A DNA stretch of 64,000 bases, from the NCBI RefSeq assembly GCF_023091745.1, contig NC_068915.1:31302001-31366000 (forward strand), in the 5' to 3' direction. This DNA comes from Budorcas taxicolor. Lineage: Eukaryota > Chordata > Mammalia > Artiodactyla > Bovidae. A model generated the notes under the pieces. The model was given only the letters and a program-made list of their open reading frames with translations. It was not told the origin of the DNA and did no database searches. Of this stretch, positions 35,354-46,984 are shown one piece after another (the stretch's first letter is position 1; every line of letters starts with the position of its first letter). The position numbers and the translations under genes were made by a program.

Positions 35354-36162
35354 GTCTAAATTTACCGAATGGCTACACAAACTTCTATTTGCTTTAATAT
35401 GGTTTAGAAACTGCTAGTGTAATTATGCTTTTCTTTATGACAGTTTAGATCACACTTTATGTTCATATTAAATAGTCCATATTAAAACTTTTCTGTTCAC
35501 AAATGTTTTCTGTAAATCAAATTTAGCTGAGGATGATCAATACTTCTTTCAAAGCAAATGACAATATCATTTGTATACATACATATATACACACATACAT
35601 TAAACTTTTTAATCTTTTATAGAAAAGTAGAAAAGAATGTATAGGAATTAGATTAATATTGGATATTTTCAGTTATTTATCACCAAAATTTTGTTTGAGT
35701 GCTTTATTTCTCCAATAAAAGAAAGCTAGGAAAGTATCAATCAGTAAGTTTCAAAATAGATTTTTTAAAAAGACAGAAAACCTTATTCTAGTTCACCTCG
35801 TATTTTAAATGAATACCAAGTAGCTCTAAAAGAAGAATAACTATTTTATGAATTTTTTCCTAAGAAAACATGGAACATTATTAAAGACTTTTCTATTTAC
35901 CTCTCAGACAAAGAATGCCAATTAAACTAGAGCTTTTGATAGTTCAAAAACATAATTTTAGCTCTGTAACTCTCCATTCAATTTTGTTTTGAACCAAAAA
36001 CTGCTCTAAAAAATATATTAATTTGTTAAAACTACATAATTTTGGAATATTTTTAGAATAATTTTTAACTTATAGTTCAGGTGATTACTAGGTTGTCTCA
36101 GAGGTTAAAATTTTGTTTTAACTCAGTAGTTTTCAATTCTTATCTATCTAAGTATTAGAACG
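35354..36162. other. AT-rich unique intergenic sequence
   Basis: No gene or recognised repeat. Confidence 0.5.
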
Positions 36163-36358
36163 CTTCAGTTTAGCTCAGTTCAGTCGCTCATTCGTGTCTG
36201 ACTCTCTGAGACCCCATGAATCACAGCATGCCAGGCCTCCCTGTCCATCACCGTCTCCCAACGTTCACTCAAACTCACGTGCATCGAGTCGGTGATGCCA
36301 TCCAGCCATTTCATCCTCTGTCATCCCCTTCTCCTCCTGTCCCCAATCCCTCCCAGAA
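36163..36358 (-). mobile_element. BovB LINE 3'-end fragment
   Basis: Antisense extreme 3' end, 'cagttcagtcgctcattcgtgtctgac' to 'cccttctcctcctgtccccaatccctccca'. About 200 bp, 5'-truncated. Confidence 0.9.
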
Positions 36359-36398
36359 CTCTTGGGGGGCATTTAAATGTAGATACCTCCACTGTGTG

Positions 36399-36632
36399 GG
36401 GGCTTCCCAGGTGGCAGTAATGGTAAAGAACTGGCCTGCCAGTATAGGAGACATAAGAGATATGGGTCTATCCCTGGGTTGATTAGATCCCCTGGAGGAG
36501 GTTCTGGCAACCTACTCCAATATTCTTGCCCGGAGAATCCTATGGACAGAGGAGCCTGGCAGACTATGGTTCATAGGGTCACAAAAAAATCAGATACAAC
36601 TGAAACCACTTAGTACTCATGCATGCATGCAA
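36399..36632 (+). repeat. Bov-tA SINE
   Basis: 'gggcttcccaggtggcagtaatgg' head, then 'atgggtctatccctgggttg' in place of box B, and the body to 'caactgaaaccacttagtac'. It ends in a short GCAT repeat. Confidence 0.9.
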
Positions 36633-37779
36633 CTCTGTGGATGTAATAAATATTACTTGAAATGGGTGAATTTTATAATAAATGAATTATATCTCAAAAG
36701 GTGTATTTTAGAAAATGTTGGTGCCCAGTTATCATTCTGGACTAATTAAATCTAAGACATCTGAGGAAAGATTAAGGCACACACCCAGGTGATTCTCACA
36801 GCCTGAGGATAAAACCACTGTCGAGCTTGTTCTATTCAGTGAAAAAAAAAAAGTACTAGCATTCATTATTTGGGGGATTTATTCTGGCAAATGAAGTGTT
36901 TAAAAGCAAAACAGTTTTGATTTCTAACTTTGTTTAGCTTGATTATAAGTCTTCATGATGATGTAAGGGTAAAATTCTTTAGAAGTAAGAGAAAGCCACC
37001 TAGTTACGTTTAACTAACTTCCATGTGATAAGGAAATATGCTAATTTCAGACAAGAAGGAAAGGCAGAATTCCTGTAGAACCAAAGAGATCTCTTCTGGA
37101 AAAGGGTTGTATGTAGGGGGTGGTGGTGATGGTGGGGGTGGTGATTTCCACCACTGTGCAGAGAGGATCAGCAAAATCTACCAGAAGGATCTGGACTGAA
37201 CTGGCAAGTAAAACTTCTCTGCAGATGTCGATGAGCAGATTTTCAGTGACCCAGAACAGTCACCCTGTTCATTATGCTGACAGTGTAGCAGGTTACATCC
37301 ATGACGTGAATTCAGTACTGAAAAAGGACGAGTCCCATAGTGGAATATGCCATTTACAGATCTCTTCTCCTCTCCTTTCATGGTATCACCTCCACTGCTA
37401 GATGCCTGCTGTCCTCAGGAGATACCCTGTAAAAGAGGACTTAGCTCTAAAAGAACTTACTCAAGCCTGCCCTTAGTGAATGTCCAAGCTTTGGACCTCG
37501 CTCTCCATCTATTAAAGTCTACCATGAGCTCAGCATAGCGAACACTGTGCTTGTCTCCCCTGCAGCTGAGTTCTTCTCACTGTAGCACAGATAGACTCGA
37601 AGTCTTTAAAGGTAATATCATTTCTCTTGAGAAAATGATTGGTCCAAGAGTAAGTGTATATCCTAATTCAGTCTAATCAATGTGGAGCTCAAGACTTCTA
37701 TTTTGTTATTGGGGAAAACACACTTTCTCCCGCTGGATGTGAATAAGGAAGCAGGAAGTGCCGTGAATTGCTGAGAACT
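36633..37779. other. Unique intergenic sequence
   Basis: A G/T-rich simple patch occurs at 37113-37145. Frames of 93 and 67 codons around 37120-37401 overlap on opposite strands and show no domain. No gene recognised. Confidence 0.45.
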
Positions 37780-37791
37780 ATATAGTTTGCA

Positions 37792-37991
37792 GGGATTGGG
37801 GGCAGGAGAAGAAGAGGACGATAGAGGATGAGATGGCTGGATGGCATCACTGACTCGATGGACGTGAGTCTGAGTGAAGTCCAGGAGTTGGTGATGGACA
37901 GGGAGGCCTGGTGTGCTGCGATTCATGGGGTCGCAAAGAGTTGGACACGACTGAGCGACTGAACTGAACTGAACTGAACTGAACTGAACTG
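37792..37991 (+). mobile_element. BovB LINE, 200-bp 3' end, with TSD
   Basis: Very short 5'-truncated BovB: 'ggattgggggcaggagaagaa' through 'gactgagcgactgaactgaa' plus about seven CTGAA units. The perfect 12-bp TSD atatagtttgca is at 37780-37791 and 37992-38003. Young-looking insertion. Confidence 0.95.
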
Positions 37992-38573
37992 ATATAGTTT
38001 GCATTAGGGACACCAAGCTGAGAACAAAGTCAATCCATGTTTGTGGACAGAGCTGAGAAAATTGCAGAGGATGAGATGAAGATTCCTAACAAAATGATGA
38101 AAACTGTTATCAAATGCTCATGCCCAAACCCTCACTGACTGCAGAGATTCTCTTTTAGGTGAGCCCACATTTACTTTTGGGTGGGTTAATCATTTTGAAG
38201 GACACTTCCTGTTCCTTGCATGCAAAAGCATCTTAATTAATTTGCCTGTCATATGTGGAATTTCTTTTAATTGGTTAATTTTAAAAAGTGAAATTAAGGA
38301 TCAATATAATATTTTGGCATAATAAACAATATCCTCAGGATGTCTAACTTTAAATAGGGAATTGCCTGCAATCAAAGAAGTTCACTTAAAAATAATAACA
38401 GAGTGAATGGTCCTAAGAGTATTAGGGTTGAGATTTTGGATAGAGGGGCTTTCTCAAATGAAAACACTCCTAAGATCCATCTGGCCTCTATTTTGTGTCC
38501 AGTAGAATCTGCCTTCCTTTTGACAATTATTTCTATTAATGATGCTCCTCTTCCAACTATCACCATTACTCTG

Positions 38574-38866
38574 TGCTGTGCTGTGCTTGGTGGGTCAGTC
38601 ATGTCTGACTCTTTGGGACCCCATGGACTGTAGCCCTCCAGTCTCCTCTGTCCATGGGGATACTCCAGGATTCATGTCAATGTATGGCAAAACCAATACA
38701 GTATTGTAAAGTAAAATAAAGTAAAAATAAAAATTAAAAAAAAAAAAAAAGAATACTGAAGTGGGTTGCCATGGCCTCCTCCAGGGGATCTTCCCAACCC
38801 AGGGATCAAACCCAGGTCTCCTGCACTGAAGACAGATTCTTTACTATCTGAGCCACCAGGAAGCCC
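38574..38866 (-). repeat. Bov-tA SINE split by an L1 tail
   Basis: A minus-oriented Bov-tA in two parts, 38574-38669 and 38751-38866. The L1 3' tail interrupts it inside the 'ctccaggcaagaatac' part of the Bov-A body. Confidence 0.92.
38670..38750 (+). mobile_element. Ruminant L1 3' tail nested in SINE
   Basis: 81 bp: 'attcatgtcaatgtatggcaaaaccaatacagtattgtaaa' followed by an A-rich end with a 14-A run. Only the last part of the L1 3'UTR inserted, and no clear TSD was found. Confidence 0.88.
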
Positions 38867-38985
38867 AAGAATACTGGAGTGAGTAGCTATTCCTTCTCTA
38901 GGGCATCTTCCTGACCCAGAAATCAAACCAGGGTCTCCTGCATTGCAGGCAGATTCTTTACCAGCTGAGCTACCAGGGAAGCCCC
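38867..38985 (-). repeat. Second, partial Bov-tA in tandem
   Basis: Begins 'aagaatactggagtgagtagct' and ends 'accagctgagctaccagggaagcccc'. It lacks the 3' half of the SINE and abuts the head of the previous copy. Confidence 0.9.
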
Positions 38986-41344
38986 ACATTATCCTAACCA
39001 TCAGCAACTAAGACTCTCTCTCTCCCCTTATTCTGCTTCTCCTTTTAATCCTGAGCCTCACTGTTGATCTGAGAATCATATTAGCTTAAGCCTCTCCTTT
39101 TAGCATCTGTATGTCATGCCTTCAGGATATTAAATAGCTAATAAATTAATCCAAGTCAATACTCTAATGGATAGACAGGCTCTCCCAGATTACACATTAA
39201 TTCCTAACCATCCTAGAATCTTCCTTGTTTAATCTAAAGATTGTTCTTAATGGTGGTAATTTGGTGGGAGGAAAGGCTGAGAGAAGAATGGGGGCAACTT
39301 TTGAGGACAGCTTCAGATCATCCTGAAGAAGCTGATGTGACCAGGAGAATGGACTGAGAAATTGTGGAAGATGGAAGTGGATCACAGTTTGGAGGAATTT
39401 GGCACCCAAGTGTGTGAAATGAAACAATGAAAGGAGAGAGAATATACTTCTAACATGAGTAGGGAAGCAGAAATAATTTTGCTCATTGATGAGAGGGTAG
39501 GAAAATGGATTAGTGTCATGATCTCAGAATATCAGCAATTAAACTCTGCAGAAAATCAACCAAAATTTAATTATAACTTTTAACATCTAAACATAACTTG
39601 AAAACATAGAACAATCGCCATGTAAAAATTAGGCTGCTAGCGACTACTTAGGGTGGCAAATTAGGGTGGCCACCATTAGGTGTGATTGATCAAACCTCAA
39701 GAAGAAGGGCAGCAAATAAATTTAGAACAGGTAAGTTACTACTAATTTTTACCATTCAATTTCTCCATCCTTGACTCTTTCTTTGCATAGGTAGATCTTT
39801 TCCCCTGCCAGACACTGGAATGAGAGTTTTATCTTTATGCTTTTTATAATGATTTTTCAAAAAAACTGGTTAGTACCACTCTCTGGAAGGGCCACATCCT
39901 TGAGAACACCTGCACTTGCTGTTAACCGATTATTATTAAGCAAGAGCAAATGACATGAAGTCAGTTACAATAAAGTGTAAATAAAAAAGTTTATGGCAGG
40001 GTGTGTAGAGCAAAAAAAATTGAAATTAATCATCCAGGCAAAGCAAGGACAGATCCAAAGGTCATTTTTTCCTTCACTTACATACTTCAGTAAATGCCTT
40101 GATTAAAAATTGTGCTCATGTTTCAAAAATTTTAACTTGGGATTATAATTGATTAACTTTTTGTGACTTCTAGTGTAACAATCACATTCACCTTCAAAAT
40201 AAAATGTCTTTGTTAATATAATAAGCTTTTTTTCTCTGAAGAGTCTGACCAGTAAATATCAGCCTAGAACATTTTAAGATGCTGTGCTTTTCGTGCAGTT
40301 GAAATTTCTTCTAAGGGTGTGGAAAATTCCGTTTTCTGCACTCACCTCAAACAGTATCTTTGTTTAATTGAGAACCAGAGTTACTTAAACACTTGGCACA
40401 AGGGATAGAATTATTCTGTGATTGACCCTTTCCTTAACATCTTTTTGCACCCTATCTCAAAGGACCTGATTTTCTTGGACAATTTAGGTAACAGCTGCGA
40501 ATTGGAGGAAGGATTCTACTCAATTTCAAATGAACAATTTTAATTAAGCATTTATTGAATACCAGTCAGTATGATCGGTGTTGCAAGGGGGTACAAACAT
40601 GAACAGAATATTTCTCATAATTGACAGTGTCAGTAGGTGGTTAGACTGTGGTTAGATCTACCAAATATCTCCCATCCCAAATAAGCGTACAAGCTTAAGG
40701 AAAGCACTATATCTAGCATTTAAAAGTACCTTCTACACACATATCCTATTAGGAGCTTTCCACCTCCACCTCATACTCCTAACAAGGTTGCCGCCTCTAA
40801 GGCTCATCTATCTTGGCTCCTGCACTCAAGAAATTTAGAGTTTGGTAAGAGAGAAAAAGCAAGTGGATACACACACACAGACACACACCTTTTGATATAA
40901 AAGAATACAATACAGAATGTGTTTTTCTACTTTTCTTGTTTCCTAACTGCCATTTGGATGTGTTTCTTCTGAACCTCTTCTTTGTTCTCTATGTCCTTTT
41001 TTAATAATGGGATTTTGGTAAAATCGATTTTCTTAGAACTTACGTGTTAAATTACAATGATGTACGTTTTGGCCAATCTATTATTAAAACCTGGATTCTT
41101 CCAAGCAGTGTCACCCTCAAGATGAATAAGCATTATGTTCTAGACTTTGGCTCCAATCTTTGTTCTCTCTCACTGGGTCTGAGTTATGACAATAAAGGCA
41201 TGATATATGACATAATTTCTCTTTAGTACTCATAGTGCATACACTTTGAATCATCAAGCTGAGTTGACCATCTCTCTCCATTTACTTTCTCTGGTAGCAA
41301 TTTTACTCTTCTAGAATCACAGTTACTATCTTAAGCACTCCCTT
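38986..41344. other. Mostly unique intergenic sequence
   Basis: About 2.4 kb. 40540-40890 has a weak old-repeat look ('gcatttattgaataccagtcag', 'ctcaagaaatttagagtttgg'). A short CA/GACA patch occurs at 40870-40889. No gene seen. Confidence 0.45.
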
Positions 41345-41870
41345 TCTTATTTTATTTTTTAAATGAACAGTGGTTGACTTTCTGACGTGCATTTCTGTGA
41401 GTTTTTAACACATGTATGAATTCATATAGCCATTCCCACAATCAGCATGCAGAATGATTTCATCACACTCATTATTTTAAATTGTTTCTTTTCTTATTGT
41501 TGGGTTTTAAGAGTTTCTTATATATTCTGCACAAATATACTTTGTTTGATGTATGATTTGCAAGTATTTTCTTCCAGCTTTTACTTTGTCTTTTCATTAT
41601 CTTAATAGTATCTTCTGCAAGGCAAAACTTTTAATTTTGATGAACTCCAATTTATCAGTTTTTTTCCTTTTATAGATCATGTTTTTAGTGTTAACTCTAA
41701 AAATTCTTTGTTCAACTTTAGGTCACAATGCTTTTCTCCTAAAAATTTTATAGTTTTACGTGTTACACATATCTTCAATTCGAGTTAATTTAGACATACT
41801 ATTACTGTACATGTCAAATATATTTATCCATGATCATCATTCCTCACTTTGTATATTTGTTCTTATTTGT
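41345..41870 (-). repeat. Old L1 (L1M-type) ORF2/3' relic
   Basis: Antisense order: 'cttattgttgggttttaagagtttcttatatattc', 'atttgcaagtattttcttcca', 'gatgaactccaatttatcag', 'ttttatagatcatg' and 'ttcgagttaattt'. Old mammalian L1. Confidence 0.8.
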
Positions 41871-41877
41871 TAATCTT

Positions 41878-41995
41878 TTCTTTTTTTTTTAATTTTGGCC
41901 ATACTGCTCAGCATGAGGGATCTTAGTTCCCTGACCAAGGACTGAACCTGTGCTTCTGTAGTGGAAGCATGAAGTCTTAAGTCCCGCTCAAGTAC
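41878..41995 (-). repeat. CHR-type tRNA-derived SINE
   Basis: T-rich start, then 'ttttggccatactgctcagcatgagggatcttagttccctgaccaaggactgaacctg' and 'tagtggaagcatgaagtcttaa'. This is the cetartiodactyl CHR family in antisense, partly truncated at the head. Confidence 0.8.
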
Positions 41996-42044
41996 TGCTA
42001 ATCCACAATTTATTGCTCAAATTTGGGATTTCCATTGTGCATTA

Positions 42045-42167
42045 ATAGGTCTTTGCAGTTTACAAATAGGTTTATAAATGTATTAGTAAATTTCACATGA
42101 ACAATTTCATCTGATCCTCACAACAAGCCGGTAAGTTTGAGTAGACGTAAGAATTAAGGCTCAAGGA
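42045..42167 (+). repeat. MIR SINE fragment
   Basis: 'acaatttcatctgatcctcacaacaagccggtaag' fits the MIR core. It is cut by the Bov-tA at 42168. Confidence 0.6.
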
Positions 42168-42378
42168 AAGGAAAGGAAAGTGAAGTCTCAGTTGTGTCCG
42201 ACTCTTTGTGACCCCTTGGACTGTAGCCTATCAGGCTCCCCCATCCATGGGATTTTCCAGGCAAGGGTACTGGAGTGTGTTGTCATTTCCTTCTCCAGGG
42301 GATCTTCCCAACCCAGGGATCGAACCCAGGTCTCCCACATTGCAGGCAGACACTTTACTGTCTGAGTCACCGGGAAGC
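42168..42378 (-). repeat. Bov-tA SINE with TSD
   Basis: Minus orientation with a GGAAA-repeat tail at the left and the tRNA-like head at the right. The TSD aaggctcaagga (42156-42167) / aaggttcaagga (42379-42390) has one mismatch. Confidence 0.94.
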
Positions 42379-42390
42379 AAGGTTCAAGGA

Positions 42391-42949
42391 GTCCATGCTT
42401 ATCACAGAAATGAGGAGAGCTCTGATCTCCCAGTTCCAAGGTGAGTTCTTTATACCACGAGGTGGCATCCTTTTAGCTTACTCTGATTCATTTTCTTTTA
42501 TATTTCCATCTTGGTGGTACCAGTCTTGTGTAAAAATATGCAGGAGTAATATATGTAGGCCATAACAGATTTAATTAACTCCTGAGGAATCTGAGCTAAG
42601 AGAATATCCTACATCTTTCTATCTCTCTGCTTTTGGACATCTCTTCCTTTTAACTGACATAACTTTCCTTACCACTCTGTAGTCAAAGATCTATTCAATC
42701 CCTATCACCTGTATAAAACTGTTCCCATCATTACTACCAGGATTTAGTGAGAACAATGACTAATGGCCAGTGTTAGGGAATGGATTCATGTTCCAGCCTT
42801 TCTTAGCTCCACTCAGCTGCAGGTTCTCATTAATTTAACAGTTACTCGATTTCAAATGTTTTGCTAGAGCTAGCAAATAAAGTGAGAATGAGATATCTCT
42901 GTATCTCTCAAGTCTAGCAAAAGAGACAAGCCATGTTATTGCTTTGGAG
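42391..42949. other. Unique sequence
   Basis: No gene or recognised repeat after the possible MIR remainder. Confidence 0.45.
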
Positions 42950-43181
42950 AATATTTGCAAATATTTACTGTCTGCTCATCATGTGCAATGCATTGTGTTA
43001 AACCCACAGTATGGATAAATCTATAAAGTAGTAAAATGATTATACTTGCTTGACGAATGAAGAAACAAAACTCTCTAGAGAGGTTAAATAACTTATTCAA
43101 GATCACACCATATGGTAAGTAGAGATGCCAGGATTTGAACCCAGATGCCTAAATATTAAGTGATTAGAATTCAGATTTCCT
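42950..43181 (+). repeat. MIR SINE
   Basis: 'catcatgtgcaatgcattgtgttaaaccc', 'gagaggttaaataacttattcaagatcacacca', 'aagtagagatgccaggatttgaacccagatgcc'. Well ordered. Confidence 0.85.
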
Positions 43182-43193
43182 AATGATACATTG

Positions 43194-43400
43194 GGCTTCC
43201 CTGGTGGCTCAGAAGTAAATAATCCACCTGCCAATGCAGGAGACACAGACTTGATCCCTGGATCAGGAAGATCCCCTAGAGAAGGAAATGGCAACCCACT
43301 CCAGGATTCATGCCTGAGAAATCAAATGGACAGAGGAGCCTGGTAGGCTACAGTCCACAGGGTTGCAATGAGTTGGACATGACTTAGTGACAAAACAACA
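43194..43400 (+). repeat. Bov-tA SINE with TSD
   Basis: 'ggcttccctggtggctcag' head to 'gacttagtgacaaaacaac'. TSD aatgatacattg (43182-43193) / aatgatacactg (43401-43412), one mismatch. Confidence 0.94.
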
Positions 43401-43730
43401 AATGATACACTGACTTCTCTCCACTACTGCTTCTTTAGAGTTAATTAACCGTCATTCTATTTCTGTTTTAACAGATTCATCCTTCTTGATACTCTACAGT
43501 TAAGTCACTAAGAGCTCCTTGAAGAAGATTTAATGTGTCCAAACTGATCCTCCTGCCCATCACGATCAAGCTGTTTCTTTTGCTTTTTCTCATCTCAGAT
43601 AATGGCAACACCATTCCTCCAATTGCTCATACCTTTTTTCCCTCATATCTCACTTTCATATGTCAGCCAATTCTGTTGTCTATACATTTATACTAGGTCC
43701 AAAATTTGACAGGTCCTCATCATTCACACT

Positions 43731-44009
43731 CAGAGAAGGCAATGGCACCCCACTCCAGTACTCTTGCCTGGAAAATCCCATGGATGGAGGAGCCTGGTGG
43801 GCTGTAGTCCATGGGGTCGCTAAGAGTTGGACACGACTGAGCAACTTCACTTTCACTTTCCACTTTCATGCATTGGAGAAGGAAATGGCAACCCACTCCA
43901 GTGTTCTTGCCTGGAGAATCCCAGGGACAGGGGAGCCTGGTGGGCTGCCGTCTATGGAGTCGCACAGAGTCGGATATGACTGAAGCGACTTAGCAGCAGT
44001 AGCAGCACT
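43731..44009 (+). repeat. Bov-A2 SINE, full length, with TSD
   Basis: Two Bov-A units with the TTTCACTTTC linker and an AGC-type tail. The 9-bp TSD attcacact is at 43722-43730 and 44010-44018. The intact structure and low divergence suggest a recent insertion. Confidence 0.95.
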
Positions 44010-44044
44010 ATTCACACTACTTACCTGATCCAGGTCATCGTCAT

Positions 44045-44262
44045 GCATGTTAAGTTGCTCCAGGTGTGTCCAACTCTTTGCGAACCCATGGACTTTAGTC
44101 CGCTAGGCTCCTCTGTCCATGGGATTCTCCAGGCAAGAATACTGGAGTGGGTTGCCATGCCCTTCTCCAGGGATCTTCCCCACCCAGAATGGAACTCAGG
44201 TCTCCTGCAGTTCCTGCAATGCAGGCAGATTCTCTACCACTGAACTAACAGGGAAGCCCCAT
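44045..44262 (-). repeat. Bov-tA SINE with TSD
   Basis: Minus orientation. The perfect 11-bp TSD gtcatcgtcat is at 44034-44044 and 44263-44273. Confidence 0.95.
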
Positions 44263-44273
44263 GTCATCGTCAT

Positions 44274-45129
44274 CTCTAACCAATTTGCAATCCCAGCTCT
44301 AAAATCTTAAGCAAAATGAGTCCACCTGAATTGAGACATAATTTCACAGTGAAAAATATTCTCAAAAGAGAGGTTATTGGCGCTTTAATATATTCATTCC
44401 ACTTTGCAATATTAGGTAAAATTGGCTCTTTCTTACTCTCTTATATCTGACTGCTACTTAATCTTGGAAATGACTGGTTTATCCACAAATGATACATACA
44501 GCAATTATTTATGACTATTTTTGTTCCTTCAAGAGCACAGAAACAGATTCTATTGTTGCATCACACCTGTATATATTTTTTAATTAGACATTTCAGTGAA
44601 TGTCTAAAGACCTATATGTTAGGAAACTGTGATCTAACTTGGGGTGAAGTAAAATGTCAAGCTTCATCTCTGGAAGCTCTGAGCCAATGTTTTCTGTAAC
44701 CCCAAAGAAATATATCCATACCATTTAATTTAGTGACCTCCACGTAAGTTCACATTAGAGGGTTAAATCACAAACCGGTGCTGATTTTAAGTGAATTCAT
44801 GTTGACTCCAATTATTAGAAATCCTCAGTCTACTTCGACACTTCTCAGCTGTAAAGCACCTTGCCATTTATGATTTCCCCCCACAAAGTGTGGTGGTAGT
44901 TAATGCTGTCCTCTGTATAGTCCCAGGTCTCCTCGGCGGTAGGCTTTCACTGTGGTTGGATGGGGCCTCGTAAATAGCTCAGGTCAGTGAATTAGGAACT
45001 GAAGTGATACGTGTCAGTTCCAAGCAGATGATATAATTGCTTCTAGATCCTTCTTTCCATCTGTATCTGGTAATAACAGTGTTTGACATGATGGCTATTG
45101 TGTCATTCTGGGTTCCTAAGAGAGAACAA
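44274..45129. other. Unique sequence
   Basis: No gene or recognised repeat. Confidence 0.45.
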
Positions 45130-45250
45130 GCTAAGCCCTAACTGACTTGTTATAGTTTTTTATTTTGAACAAGAAATAAAATTGTGTTGCTTAGATCACT
45201 GAGATTTTTGTCTTGTTTCCACAGCACAACATGGCCCAACCTGACTGACA
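45130..45250 (+). repeat. Possible LTR 3' end relic (MaLR-like)
   Basis: 'gtgttgcttagatcactgagatttttgtcttgtttccacagcacaac' resembles the end of an old LTR. Weak. It is followed by an AT/ATAC-rich simple patch to 45355. Confidence 0.35.
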
Positions 45251-45355
45251 CATATGATATCTATATGATTCCTATGTGTTATCATATACATATATAAAAT
45301 ATACATATATACATATATTAAATATACATGTATACATACATATATAAACATATAT
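45251..45355. repeat. (ATAC/ATAT)n low-complexity tract
   Basis: Imperfect tandem 'atacatat' units over about 100 bp. Confidence 0.85.
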
Positions 45356-45540
45356 GATCCCATATGATTTTCATAACAACCTATAAGGTAGGAAGCTTGG
45401 GTTAAACTGTTTTTCCTCCTCTATAGATAAGGACACTGAGGCTCACAGAGGTAAATGCTTTGCCCTAGGTGCACAGAACCAATGAGAAAACTAGGAGTGA
45501 AAATGGGATTGACTGACTTCACATCTCTGCTCTTTTAAAA
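45356..45540 (+). repeat. MIR SINE
   Basis: 'atttt cataacaacctataaggtagg', 'ataaggacactgaggctcacagaggtaaatgctttgccc' fit the MIR order. Confidence 0.8.
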
Positions 45541-46785
45541 AGATATAATTCTAAACACAGTCTTCTAATTCTTGACAGAAACATTTTCAACTTGAAAATT
45601 TTCAGAATGGAACATTACGTGTCAATTTATATTAAAAATATCATGATTCACCACAATATTTCTTGTTTTCCCTTATCTGTGATCATTTACCTCAGTCTTT
45701 TAGTTGATCAGAGTAGTCATGAGATAAAGAATACAGGAAGGTTATAAATGTCACTTCTTAAAGCATACTTTGAGCTAAAGACATGTTTGCATAAACTCTT
45801 TAAAAAGTGTTTATTTATACAAAGTAGAGCCTTGAAAATGCTAAGCTTGTATTCATAGTATATCCCTGTGACAGTCTTACATTTTGAAGCTGCATTCTCT
45901 TGAATGGGGAAACCATACACCAGCTCATTCCTTTCAGGAAAATGTACCTTAAGAGATTTCTCAAAGCAAGGAAAGCAAACGGTTTATACTGAGGTAAGTT
46001 AGTTAAAACAACATCAACAATTACAAAAACCTTACCTACTGTCTAGGATTTGGTGTATGAACAGAACTGAAAAAATTTTTTCAGGCCTGGATCTTTCAGT
46101 AACCCTTGTTTCTGAAAGCCTACACCCTGTAAAACTATTCTGGAGCAATTATTAACCACACAATGAGCCCGCGAGACAGCAGATGCTAGGCTCTCCTTTC
46201 CCTCCCTTTTTACCTCCTCAGTCAAACATATTTGTAGAGTACATATTTATCTACTTAAAAAAAGAAGAAAAAACCCTGTTCCCTCCCTTCTAACAGGAAG
46301 TAAGCAGGACTTCTCCTCATAGGCTATAAAAATATTGACAGTAGATAATGGGCCTGTATAAGATACTGGTGGGAAGTGAGTTAATAATCACAGGATCGAA
46401 CTGCAGGGAGCTTCAGATGCTGCCTAAAACCAGGATGGCAATGAATACTGTTTTTGTTAATAACTAGCTGGTGACAGAACACGCTTTCAACCTGGTTTTA
46501 CTGGAATTGGAAAACACAATGCCAGAGAGATATATAGTAATAAGATATACCTATCTTATTTATATCCATGAATTATTTTTCACAAATATGAGAAAGAAGC
46601 ATCATCTCTATGGGAAAAAAAAAGCATTTGATAAATTTATCTAAATTAGAATGTGATTAACAGTAATTAGGACTATTGGAGGATAAAACACTCTCTTTTT
46701 AAGCACTGCAAGAAAGGAAACTAATATAGCCAAGCAATGTTACCTAATTTATTGAACTATCTGGAGAATTTTCTCTTTTAAAAAT
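45541..46785. other. AT-rich unique intergenic sequence
   Basis: No gene or recognised repeat. Confidence 0.5.
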
Positions 46786-46984
46786 ATTGTTGTTTAGTCG
46801 CTAAGTTGTGTCCAGCTCTTTTGTGACTCTATGGACTGTAGCCCGCCAGGCTCCTCTGTCCATGGGATTTCCCAGGCAAGAAAACTGGAGTGGGTAGCTA
46901 TTTCCTTCTCCAGGGGATCTTCCTGACCTAGGGATCAAACCCACTGCTCTCGCATTGGCAGGCAGGCTCTTTACCACTGAGCTG
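46786..46984 (-). repeat. Bov-tA SINE
   Basis: Minus orientation with a TTG-type tail ('attgttgtttagtcgctaag') and tRNA-like head 'gctctttaccactgagctg'. Confidence 0.92.

Noticed and set aside
37971..37991. Short tandem CTGAA units suggesting a CRISPR-like or satellite array
   Set aside because: This is the normal simple-sequence tail of BovB; no spacers.
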